Below are positions 40,001-53,500 of a stretch of DNA of 64,000 nt, piece after piece. Each line of letters starts with the position of its first letter. The stretch's first letter is position 1. A model generated the notes under the pieces. The model ran no database searches. It was not told the DNA's origin and was given only the letters and a program-made list of their open reading frames with translations. The position numbers and the translations under genes are program-made. Source of the stretch: Siphonodentalium dalli. Its lineage: Eukaryota > Mollusca > Scaphopoda > Gadilida > Siphonodentaliidae. Location: the NCBI GenBank assembly GCA_032622095.1, contig CP136064.1:219122205-219186204 (forward strand), given 5' to 3'.

Positions 40001-43000
40001 ATGCGATTATATGTGTAAGTAAACAGTTAAATGCAATTTAATAGGGATGTATTGATTCTGTGCATACCCAATATTTTATGCATCAAAATGATATTATGAA
40101 GTTCGACATTCATTGTTTTGATATGATTTTAACATTTCTTCTGCGAATCCAGTTGTGTCAACTTTAGCAACTTAAATCGCATTGCAGTAAATCTGTATGA
40201 AGTTGGTTTTATAAAATTAGCTTGGTAGTGGTACCCTGAATACATTCTTAAATTATTTCTTTCACAGATGATGAAAAGGCGAGATGAGCTAACATTCAGG
40301 CAGGAGATGAAGTTCAGGAATAAACTGATTGAGTATCTAGCAGACTGGATCATGGGAAACTCTCACCAAGTTAACATACAGGGTGATATCTTCAGCATGT
40401 CCAGGTAATAATTATAACTCCCACCAAGTTAACATACAGGTTGATATCTTCAGCATGTCCAGGTAATAATTATAACTCCCACCAAGTTAACATACAGGGT
40501 GATATCTTCAGCATGTCCAGGTAATAATTATAACTCCCACCAAGTTAACATACAGGGTGATATCTTCAGCATTTCCAGGTAATAATTATAACTCCCACCA
40601 AGTTAACATACAGGTTGATATCTTCAGCATGTCCAGGTAATAATTATAACTCCCACCAAGTTAACATACAAGGTGATATCTTCAGCATGTCCACGTAATA
40701 ATTATAACTCTCACCAAGTTACAATACAGGGTGATATCTTCAGCATGTCCAGGTAATAATTATAACTCCCACCAAGTTACAATACAGGGTGATATATTCA
40801 GCATGTCCAGGTAATAATTATAAACTCCCACCAAGTTAACATGCAGGGTGATATCTTCAGCATGTCCAGGTAATAATTATAACTCCCACCAAGTTACAAT
40901 ACAGGGTGATATCTTCAGCATGTCCAGGTAATAATTATAACTCCCACCAAGTTACCATACAGGCTGATATTTTCAGCATGTCCAGGTAATAATTATAACT
41001 CCCACCAAGTTAACATACAGGGTGATATCTTCAGCATGTCCAGGTAATAATTATAAACTCCCACCAAGTTAACATACAGGGTGATATCTTCAGAATGTCC
41101 AGGTAATAATTATAACTCCCACCAAGTTAACATACAGGGTGATATCTTCAGAATGTCCAGGTAATAATTATAACTACCACCAAGTTAACATACAGGGTGA
41201 TATCTTCAGCATGTCCAAGTAATAATTATTTTGCATTTTAATATATACTATGATCACTTTATGGGGCGTTCCAATAAGCTTAATGTCATCGAACACTGGG
41301 CTGATAACATAGACTCTATGCTCATTATCGCCTTGCCACGTGACCAAGTCCATGATAATAGCAGTAATAGCAACGTTTATTAGTGGCCCTCTTTGAATGA
41401 TTGACATACTTTGAAAATTTTAGCGGCATTCAACTCTGTCTTGGGCTGCTTATAGACCCTCAGACTGTTAATTTTTCTATAACCATAAGCCATAACTCCC
41501 TTGAAAATGATGTTATGTTTATAGTGAGGTTGATAGTGAATTAGATCCTATGTGCTTGGTACCATCAATTGCTCTCTTGGAACTTGAGGATGTATATTCA
41601 CAATGTAGCTAATACTGATAAGTGCGTTCTAATGTAATCTGGAACCAAATATATGCTTCAATATCTGGTCCTTTGTGGCTTGATTAAGTCCAATTGGTTG
41701 AATACAGATGCACATTGAGTGGTGTCTTCATAGTAGTTTAACCCCTCTCTATACTAAATGGATTCTCCCACTCAGTTATAAATGTATTCATTGGAACAGT
41801 CTTTTTATACATTTGGAGGGGTGATCATGTAATAAAAGTAGATGCAGAAAAACAGATAATACAAGACCAGAATGATTCATATTCATTGGTGGGAAATGTT
41901 CAGATAACATGTTCAACCAAAAACTAGGGTCATTTGTTGAACTTATTATCTGAACATTTCCTAATGGAACTACTCGTCAATGAGTGTTTAGTATAGTACC
42001 ACAGAAAGGGATAAAATGTTGAGAGAGGGAGCTGTATATTTGATATACATGTATTCAACTTGGTAGATATCCTCTCTATGCAGGGACCAACCTAGAAGTT
42101 TCAAATTTTCAAAGTCACTTCTCCCTGTTTGGTTTTTGGCGAAAGTGGACTGTTATCAGGGAGAAGTAAATATGGCTGAAGTTAAATTTACACTTCAACA
42201 TCACCCTTCTGTGATCAAATAAGTATTATTTAACAATAGAGCCCATTTATAAAACCATTATAATTGGTAAGAACACCATTATAATTAGGAAATATACTTT
42301 AAATATGCAGTTGGGACATATTCATACTTGGAATATGAGAGAGAAATCACTTCTCCCTTGGACAAAGATAAGGGGAAGTGGCCAATTTAAACTTTTAAAG
42401 GAGAGGATATCTCCCAATTCGACCTTGAGGCTGGTCCCTGTCTCTATGTTACTTGTTATTTTGTTTACAGAGACTTGGATCAGGCATGCATGGAGGCAAT
42501 TGCAGCATTGTTGGCAGGTCTACCACTACAACCTGAGGAAAGTGATAGAGGAGATCTTATGGAAGCAAAGTCTCAACTTTTTCTAAAGTATGTTATCAAT
42601 TTTGCTTAATAAAGGAGATCTTAGACAATCAAATTTTCTACATTGTGATATATGAATTTAGGGTACATACTGCATGAAATTTTCCTGATAATTTTTAGTG
42701 ATAAAAGTTGTTATTCAGGTAAATCCAAATTGATCATTGCGATATCTAGTTTTCAATGTTGATAAGGTTCTGTCCACAGGACATATTATGTTATTGGTCT
42801 GTCTGTATGCTTTTGGTTTCTGGATGATAACTTTATCTAGTCTGAACTGAATTGAATGAAATTTGGTATGTGGGTTTACTATTACAAAATATAGGTCATG
42901 TTAAAATTGGGTACCACTTGCCAATTTTCACCAGAGTTATGGTGCTGTTGGAAGTTTGCACTAAAATTTCTTCGCTTCTGGATGATAACTTTACTAAAGT

Positions 43001-46000
43001 CTGAACTGAATGGATTGAAATTTGGTGTGTGAGTTTACTAGCCCAAAATACAGGTAAAATATGAATTTGGGTTCCGCTCGCCTATTTTCACCACAGTTAT
43101 GGTGTCATGTTAACATCATTAACCTCTTGGCTGCTACAAGTCAGTACTGAGTATGGACGTAAAATGTCACACTGTGTGCTATATGTCCGTACTGAGTACA
43201 TACCTACTTCAGCACACAAGCAGTCGGCCATTATTCATAACTGGAACTCAGAATTTGGTGCATCGGAACAACTGTATCTCGATGTTTCAAACAGTGTATG
43301 ATGTTCCTAGTTTGTGAATGATAATAGCCTTTCAACTGAGTCGGGTTTATGGTTTTCGTGACATTACCTATTATATTTTCCACTGGGAAATGGCCATGTC
43401 GTCATCGGGCCAGCTCTTGACGTCATAATGTTATTATCAGTGAAGAGGTTAAAGATGTTCTGTCTCTCCATGCTAGCACTTTCAACAACACTAACATTTC
43501 TATGAAATTCCTTATAAAGGCCCATTTCAATTATTGTTACTGATAAAAAAACACACATGATAAACATCTCTGTTACACATATTTCACTTTAAAGTTAGAT
43601 TTAAAACAATTTTTTTTATATTGTTCTAACATATAGCCACATTTTCTGTCCCATTTCAATAGTAAAGAAAAGGAAAAAATAATTATATCCCAGTGACAGA
43701 AACGTCTGTTGACTGGTCTCGCTATTATATATAACCACAAATCTATACGAAAGTTCAGGGAAGAGCATTGTAGGATCCAGCGATTTATTGGGGAATTATA
43801 TGACAAAAGCATATCCCGAAGGCCTGAATGGGGAGGGTACAGAAGGGGTGTCCCCTGCCTTAGGTGGGGGTATCTGTGGAAAACTCACAGGGAAACTTTT
43901 TTTAATCCAATGCATTGAGAGTGAATCTAGGTCTTTCCCAGTCAGTATTTTGAATTTTACTGAGAGGTCAATTTGATTAGTTTCTCAAGAGTAACTTTGG
44001 AAATTTTGGTATATGTATGGGATTGGAAATGCTTATAAGTTATAGTGAGATATCTTTTGGTTCAATGGATTATGCTTATCCTCTTACCATGGCATCTCCA
44101 TATTCTGATCACACCTTACAGAACCAGTGACATTTAAAGGAGGAGAAATTTTGAAAAACTCAACTTTTCCTCCCATTTTGATAGTGCAGCTAGTCATCTC
44201 GTTAACCCTTTACCCAACAGAACGGCCCTGTGCCAATGCATTCTCTTATATATGCGAGTCGACCATAGGTCGCCTCGCATATATAAGAGAATGCATTGGC
44301 TTAACACATTAAAAATTATAAAATTGTTAAAGAATGTAAGAAAAAATGGTAAAAAGTGTTAAAAAAGTTTTTTTTTAGGCCAATGCATTCTCTTATATAT
44401 GCGAGGCGACCTATGGTCGACTCGCATATATAAGAGAATGCATTGGCACAGGGCATAACTGTAACTATCACAATGTGGTCAAGGAGCCGGTTCCAATGAT
44501 ATCCATATGTGTATGGTTCTATTGAAACAGACCGAAGATATTTTAGGCTGTTGAAGCTTTATTTGGCCGGTTTTGGCCGGTTTGTTGGGTAAAGGGTTAA
44601 TACAGGCTACACTATCAACTGGTAGTGCTACCGGTACGGGCACTTGCTCATGTTTGTTGGGTACTTCATCAGTCGGTACAGGGGGACTAACAGAACTATC
44701 ACTGTCTATCAATTCTCCTAAATGACCAACTCAATAAACAATGTATTTATTAAGTGGAAAAACAAACATGTTCAAATAGTGTGTTCTATTTGAATGGTTA
44801 TTTTAATTACAAACAGGTTGTGATAATAATTAGCACCCACATTTCTTGTCAAATTGATCGCACCCGGAAGAAAATTATATGATAGAGTACACTCCTTTAC
44901 TATCCCTCAAAAATTGGGAAGACGATTAACCACTAACATGATTAAGTTAATAGAAACAACCACCAAAACCTATGTTCCACTGATTTATTTGGGATATTTT
45001 CTCCGCTATTTAAATAGTTGAAGTAAATTTTACGATTCTGTGTGTTCGTTAATGCTTTTATTTTGTAAAAAGAACTAAAATCTTCATTTGGGTGCTCAAA
45101 CCGGTTACAGGTATGAAAAGATCTGGATCATACACTGGGAAGTAATATATACGCGATCTTTAAGTAAATTATTTATAAACTGATTTTGTTTTCAGATACC
45201 TGACCCTCTTTATGAACTTACTGAATGACTGTTCAGAAGAAGAACAGGACAAATCAAAAGACCTCAATCGGAAGCGGAGTATTTCCAACTTAAGTGCATT
45301 GAGGAACTGCACTATTCAGGCCATGTCGAACCTGCTTAATGCCAACATTGACAGCGGGCTGATGCATTCAATAGGTGAGGCGCTTTATACTTTGTAATCA
45401 CATCCACTAAATTTTCTAAATGAGAGAAAGCAAATGTGCCTCTATAGTAGTGTTCATACACACAGTTTGGAATCCTTGATAAAAATATAGAAAAAGCAAC
45501 CTCTTTGGGTCGATGAAGTCATGTTTGCATCCGTGATTTGTCAACAATTTCCAACAGGTCACATCTCTCATGCAATCGTCACAGAATGTCATATGGATCT
45601 TTGTGGTGACCTCTAGATGGGAGCTATCACTTTTTCCGCGAAATTCATTAAAAAACATGGCTGCCAGCAGCCATGGATTTCAAATTTTAATCCATCGGAA
45701 CACCCTGCAGCCCGCAACTATCAAATTTTAACAATTATCAATGAAAAATATGATCGCTACCAGCCATCTTGGATTTTACTATTTGCGGGACTAAATCATA
45801 TGGCACACCCTACAGACCATATCCCTGATCCGATCGTCACAAAACTTCATATGGAGCAAATTTTTCTGAATTTCGCTGGAAAAAAAAGGCAGGCCATCTT
45901 GGTTTTTACTCTTTGTATGACTAAATCCTTCGGCACACCCTACAGGCCACCTCCCTCATCAGATCAACACCAAATTTCATATGGATCTTCAGGGTAACCT

Positions 46001-47468
46001 CTAGATGGGAACCATCAATTTTTTATAAAAATTTGTTTTAAAACATGACCGCCAGCAGCCATCTTAGATTTCAAATTTGAATCCACCAATACACCCTGCA
46101 GCCAACACCATGCTTCCGGTCTAGAAATGTCAGTGAATTTCAAAATTATCCTTGATGGGAGCCTCCTATTTTGACTGAAATTTGTTAAAAAAAACATGAC
46201 TGCCAGCAGCCATCTTGGATTTTAAATTGGAATCCATCGGCACACCCGCAGCCCGCATTTATTGGAGAATTGATTTGAAAATTGACAGGCATGTTTAGAA
46301 TCACCTCCAGATGGGAGCTATCAAATTTGAACAATTTTCGATGAAAAACATGGCCACTGGCAGCCATCTTGGATTTTACTCTTTTCATATGGATCTTCGG
46401 GGTGACCTCTAGTTTACTTTCCTTCTTCATCATTTTATTCATTTCTCAGCAAAAAATGAAACTCCTTCCCAAGTTGAGCTACAGTGTCGTTGACACTTTC
46501 ATTTGTTTTTTTGTGGGTATTAAACTCGATTTGAAATTTTCGTATATGTCTGCTTTATTTTCACCTTATATTGATTTAATTTTATCATAGGAAACAAGCA
46601 ACTAATCTGTTTAAATTGTCTTGCTTTAAGTGTCAGTATTATTCTTGTAATTCGTTGGCATGTGTTTAAAGATAGAACACTTTGCTGAAATTTTTTTCTT
46701 TTTTTGTGAGGGCTGAAGTGTTTTTTATATGCCCATTTTAAATAACAGCTGTATCATGTGATTGGTCTGTCCGTCCGTCTTGGTTTCTGGATGATAAATT
46801 TAGTTTGGGTTATTTTATCGGAACTAAATTTTGTAATTGAGTTTTCAAGACCAGATTACAGGTCAAGTTCGAATTTGGGTTCTTTCCGATTATTTCGTGC
46901 TGACTAATGGCTCTTTTCGACTCAGAATTTTCAATATATGAGGTTTCTGGATGATAACTTTAGGTTGGTTTATTTTATCGGACCAAATTTGGTATGTGAG
47001 TTTTCCAGACCAAAATACAAGTCAAGTTCGAATATTTTTTACTGACTTATGGCTCTTTTCGACCAATACTATAATTTAGTGTCACTGCCTTTGTTTGTAT
47101 GTGTACAGTTCATAAAAGAACACTGGGCATATTTTGTAGCTCTTGTAGCTCTTGTTAGGTTTTTAAATCATTACTAAGTACAACTGTACAACACTCGTAT
47201 ATTTTGTCATTTTCTGTGCTATTTTAACCAAAGAATTCCACTAGAATTAAGATTTTCACATATAAGAGTAAGAAAGCACTCTTTTCAGTCAGGCATATTG
47301 ATGGCTATTAGTTCCCATTGCTTACCATTGTTGGTCGAGCTAGAGCATTATATAGCCCTGAAATTTATGCGGTCACGTAGTACAAATAAATCAATTCGGG
47401 AGATGGAACATATTTCCATAGCCTCTCATTCATATCCCGTATACGCTATACTCAATATCTTTTGTTTT

Positions 47469-47534
<66 letters not shown>

Positions 47535-50500
47535 TAGAAGGTGACCCGACTTCGTCCGGGCTTTGACCTTGAATTGTCCATTTTGAAGGTCAAGGTCAAG
47601 TGGGGTCACGATTTGACCAGTCCAAAACACTGCCCGGACAAAAGTACCCGACAAACTAGTCCAAGTCTTCTCGTACTAAAGCCGGCTAAGATATTGGGAT
47701 GGAGGTGCCGGTCTTTAGTCCGAGTTCGTCCCGTATAGTCTCTTATGACACGACTTACGCCCACGATCTGTGGCGGGAATCTGTGTTGTATTTTACTCGA
47801 TTTACCTAATAAATCAATACATGATGCTATATACATCGGAAAGAGAGACATCTTATGGTCATAATGGTGTATAATAATCTAACTTTCATGTTACATTACG
47901 CATAGAATATTCCGGTTGATTGTCACCAACATCGCTGTTTTTATATTTTGTTTACTTAACTGAAAGCCGAAGTCAGGTTCCGAAGAATTCCGGCATTGTC
48001 CGCTGGGTATTCTAGTTTCCGTTTCTATATATAGCGCGGGGTTTTCCGAACAAAATGGCGAAAACCGATCGCCCCAAAGTCCAGTTTCCTATGTGCTTTG
48101 AGAACAATTCCCGCACTAAAAACTTAATGACATAATGGAGGATCAGAACGGTAGTTTTGTTGACAATTTTCGCAAGCAACTTGTCAAAATTGGAGCAAAT
48201 TAGAACTCTTATGTCTGACTTGCCATGCGTGTGATGTGCATTTTGATTTGTGCGTTGATAAAATAATCGGAGAACCGAATCACACAGTTTCGAAATATAG
48301 TTCTTCCGTTTCAGTGGGACTTTTCAAACTTAAGGTTCAAAATGTATACAAATTTTGTTTGATTTTTTGTGTGCATAACAAGAGCAATATATTGCCCTGT
48401 TCGCTTAGAATATATCTTAATTTCGCGGAAGTCCACCAAATGTGGGTGAAATGTAGCACCATATAAGGCATATTATTTATTCTAATGCTCGTTGTGTTTA
48501 CACTGTTTTAAACTTTGAGAGGGTTATAATTCCCGTAATTTATTTAATGTATTACATTTATATCTCCAATGTTTAATTAATCTATTTATTTTTTATTTAT
48601 TGACACGCATAATTACGATTACAATGGAGAATTCATCGTAATTTGCGTTGTTAGTCCAAAATCTACGGAATATTTTCAACGGAAAATGCCGAACACAGTT
48701 CGCGAGGTCAACTGAGTTCGCATACTTTTAAAAAATTGTAAACATTGCGATAAATGTCTCTTTTCGCATTAAATTACCGCTTTCAATTCACAACTGATGT
48801 GGGTTTCAGATCAAATAGCATGTCTTCTGTTGAAAATATCCGTTTATTGTCGCAATTGTGATATTTTATTTCATATAATTGTGGTTTTATTTGAGCGGGT
48901 CAATAACGCTTAAGTCGTGTCATAAGAGACTATACGGGACGAACTCGGACTAAAGACCGGCACCTCCATCCCAATATCTTAGCCGGCTTTAGTACGAGAA
49001 GACTTGGACTACCGACAAACGTGCCCGTCGAAATCCATCCGGTTTTACCCTATTTGACCTTGAATTGATAATTTTGAAGGTCAAGGTCAGGTCGGGGTCA
49101 CGATTTGACCCGTCCAAAACACTCAGTGGACAAAAGTAACCCTATGTATAAAATTTCGTCGAAATCCCATCAAAATTGGCGATTTGACCTTGAATTGACC
49201 CGATATCAAGGTCACGTCGCACTGGCAAATGAATATGCTTATGAGACTCCCAATACGAAAGTACCCCTACATGCCAAGTTTCATCGAAATCCCGTGATAT
49301 TCGGTCGTTTGACCTTGAAATGACCCGATGTCAAGGTCATGTCGCACGGGCAAATTAATAGGTTTACGCCACTCCCCGGCCGAAGGTACCCCCACTTACC
49401 AAGTTTCATCGAAATCCCGTGATATTCGGGCGTTTGACCTTGAAATTACCAGATGTCAAGGTCACGTCGCACGGGCAAATTAACCCTTTACCCAACAAAA
49501 CGGCCAAAACCGGCCAAATAAAGCTTCAACAGCCTAAAATATCTTCGGTCTGTCTCAATAGAACCATACAAATATGGATATCATTGGAACCGGCTCCTTG
49601 ACCACATTGTGATATTTACAGTTATGCCCTTTGCCAATGCATTCTCTTATCATTGGAACCGGCTCCTTGACCACATTGTGATATTTACAGTTATGCCCTT
49701 TGCCAATGCATTCTCTTATATATGCGAGTCGACCATAGGTCGCCTCGCATATATAAGAGAATGCATTGGCCTAAAAAAAATCTTTTTTTAACAATTTTTA
49801 CCATTTTTTCTTACATTCTTTAACAATTTTATAATTTGTAATGTGTTAAGCCAATGCATTCTCTTATATATGCGAGGCGACCTATGGTCGACTCGCATAT
49901 ATAAGAGAATGCATTGGCACAGGGCCGTTCTGTTGGGTAAAGGGTTAATAGGCCTATGTCACTACCCGGCCGAAAATACCCCCACATACCAAGTTTCATC
50001 GAAATCGGCTCGGCCGTTTTCGAGTCCATCGATTACAGACACACACACACACACACAGATCTTCCAAAATATATAATAGACTAGAAGGTGACCCGACTTC
50101 GTCCGGGCTTTGACCATGAATCGACCATTTTGAAGGTCAAGGTCAGGTGGGGTAACGATTTGACCCGTCCAAAACACTGCCTGGACAAAAGTACCCCAAC
50201 AAAAGTACCTGTCGAAATCCATCTGGTTTTACCCGATTTGACCTCGAATTAATCGTTTTGAAGGTCAATGTCCAATACACTCAGTGGACAAAAGTAACCC
50301 TACGTATCAAATTTTGTCGAAATCCCATAAAAATTCGCGATTTGACCTGGAATTGACACGATGTCAAGGTCACGTCGCACGGGCAAATTAATAGGCCTAT
50401 GCCACTTCCCGGCCGAAAACACCCCCACATACCAAGTTTCATCGAAATCCCGTGATATTCGGGCGTTTGACCTTGAAATTACCTGATGTCAAGGTCACGT

Positions 50501-53500
50501 CGCACGGGCAAATTAATAGGTTTATGCCACTCCCCGGCCGAAGGTATCCCCACATACCAAGTTTCATCGAAATCGGGTCGGCCGTTTTCGAGTCCATCAA
50601 TTACAGACACACACACACAGACACACACACAGACAGATCTTCCAAAATATATAATAGATATATATACAGTAATGCCCTAAATAATCAACTCCTTAACTGC
50701 TGCAGAATTATGGGTAATTTTTTTAGGATTTTGTCGGAAATATGGCTTGTTGCCATTCATCGGAAAGCTCTCATTGAGAGTCATTCATCGGGAAGCTCTC
50801 ATTGAGTGCTTTCCGATGAATGGCAACAAGCCATATTTCCGACTAAATCCTGAAAAATTACCCATAATTCTGATGTGGTTAAGGAGTCGATTATTTAGGG
50901 CATTACTGTACATTCTGACTCCTGAATAACCTACAGTTTTGCTTTAACCAGGAAGTAGTTCCAAGTCCTTAATCCTTTCATGACAGGAGCTGTGAAGATC
51001 CTTTGCCAATGCGTTCTCTTATATATGCGAGTCTCCCATAGGGTGCCTCGAATATATAAGAGAATACACTGGCTTATGGTCAAAGTAAATATTGCTAGGC
51101 CAATGCTTGGCACTGGGTTTTTTGCTAAATTTCAGGAACCTCCGGTCATGGAAGGGTTAAGGTGAGGCTGGGTTCATATTTCTAAAGCCTTGCAAGAAGA
51201 AAAAAAACAATAATGAAATAGATGAGCCAATCCCTGTTATGGACGTACTCTTGTCTCACTTGTGTTCATAGAGTTCGTTAACATTTATTGTAATTTAAGA
51301 CACAGAAGCCAGTAGGAACATCATCACTCATACATTTCAGACATGTCAAATAATATGGCTTATTCTCTGTCTATTGATACCAGTTAGGCCAATATAAAAG
51401 AAATTGGTGGACCATCATCCCTTCTCAACCTAATATTTGCTCCCCTCACAGCCCCTCATAAAAACAATTTTCATTAGGAATTTTTATTTTGTAATTTATT
51501 TCTCATCTGTTAACATTTCGGAGTCTATTATAATCAACAAGTGCATCTGTCCGTATGTTAGGGTTGTCTGGATCATAACTTTGACAATATTAAGCCATTA
51601 AAATAAATAATCTTGGGTTCTCAGGCACCGCCCACATCACAAAAAGTGTGCTGCATCATATATTTTTTCGTTCTGTTAATTTTTTTTTATTTACAGGTAG
51701 TTATGAATTCCCGGAACATTTTTTTTGCCCACTATTTTCGTTCTGTCACCCGTTCCTGTTTAAGTGCACATGCTAAAATTAAATAAATGTTGATAAACTC
51801 AATTACATCTGAAACATGATTGTGGCTGCCTAATTATTGCGACATGGGTCATATGGTCATATATGGAAATATTAGTGACTGCAACATGAAAGAATTGTAT
51901 GAAATTTGAAGAGTAAACTACAGACTGCAAGTGACAATGTGACCGCTTTTGCCAATTGCTGCTTCTAGCAAAAGAATATCTGAGTATATCACTCTATGGT
52001 TGATGGCTGTGTTGTTGGTAGAATTTGATACATTATCATTGTAGACTTAAATTGGACTCTATTAAACCAAGTATTCCATGTCCGGATCACCTTTTCATTT
52101 TTAATCCAAGGCTGTGTTGGTGCAGCATTACAGATCCTGTGCCAGTGCATTCTCTTATATATATGCGAGTCTCCCTATTTGACCCATAAATTCCAATAAT
52201 TTGTGTTATTATGTATATTTGTCTATAATAGTACATAACAGTATGCTCTATAATTCAACATCAAAACTCTAATTTATGATTCTGATCATAGTAATTTACT
52301 ATCGCCAAGGGATGGGTTAAACATCTGCCGATCGTGATCGACCTCTCACTATCGGTCTCTCGTTCTGAAAAAGTTGGAATTGTAAATCAAGCAATTTATT
52401 TATGTTGGCCTTATTGTCTGGTGATGGTTCATGCTCTTGACTATGAAGAGATCAGTGATCTTGGAGAGTACGAAGATATCAGTGATCTCGGATTACAAGT
52501 ATAATTACAAAAACTTTGGTCTATTACTTTACTCTTAAAGGAATAGTCACCCTGTTAACACATATTTTGATATCGGGATGTTGATCTATATTTCAAGTAA
52601 CGCAGGTGATTGTGAAAAAACTAGAATGCAGAGTCTGCATTGTTTATACATGCCTTATATTTAGGATTCGCATGGTTAGATATGAGCAATACAAGCCTGT
52701 AAATTTATAATCACTGTGAAAAAATTATACAATAGTTTGGCTTTCTTCTCATATTGACTATATAATTCTCCAATAACGATATTTCCCACAATGAAACCAT
52801 TGTTGTGTAAACATTACTGTTACAGCGATTTAGCCTGTAAATTTATAATCACTTTGAATAATGTTTACAATAGATTGGTTTTCTTCTCATATTGACTATA
52901 TTTCTCCAAAAACGATATTTCATACAATGAAACCATTGTTATGAAAACATTACTGTTACAGCGATTCAGCCTGTAAATTTATTATCACAATGATAATTGT
53001 GCAGAATAGATTGGTTTTCTTCTTATATTGACTATATAATTCTCCAATAACGATATTTCCCATGATGAAACCATTGTTATGTAAACATTGCTGTTATATC
53101 GATTTAGCCTGTACATTTATAATCACTATGAAAAATGTGTAGTATAGATTGATTTTCTTCTCATATTGACTATATAATTCTCCAACAACGATATTTCCCG
53201 CATTGAAACCATTGTTATCAGTGTTCACACTGGCCCAAAATTATCTTGAGCCACCACCTTAGACACTTGTGAATTTTTTTAGCCATTTTTCATTTACTTG
53301 AGCCACATTTTATCAACCCATAGTTTTTGGAGCTCCTTTGATGTAAACATATTTAAAGAACAACACAAACTAATTAACTCAAATATTTATTCCAATATAA
53401 TATAAAAAGGTTCTGGTAGGTAAAACAACAACAATATTAATAATCAAACATTGAAAATTCTGCAAGATTTTACATCTGCCCATTTATCAAATGCTTTACC

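Larger units (their letters stand above)
47535..50089. repeat. GACCCGACTTCGTCCGGGCT interspersed repeat, split by two insertions
   Basis: Starts ACTAGAAGGTGACCCGACTT, continues with repeated GACCTTGAAATGACC, GTCAAGGTCACGTCGCACG and CCAAGTTTCATCGAAATC blocks and ends in an (AC)n run at 50040-50058 with AGATCTTCCAAAATATATAA. An uninterrupted copy follows at 50090-50660. The Mutator-like element (47657-49011) and a TTAA MITE (49484-49944) sit inside. A microsatellite tail suggests a copy-by-target-priming element, but class is unknown. Confidence 0.8.

Noticed and set aside
42541-42625. Another donor-seeded repeat after exon 20 (GGAGATCTTA occurs in exon and intron)
   Set aside because: Only one 10-bp match without the donor; too weak to count with the five clear cases.
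45617-45997. 126-codon frame on the plus strand
   Set aside because: It lies in the CAGCAGCCATCTTGG repeat array; openness comes from the repeat unit and there is no splice-consistent or domain evidence.
47430-47654. Reading frames full of Tyr-Ile
   Set aside because: They are translations of the (TA)n microsatellite.
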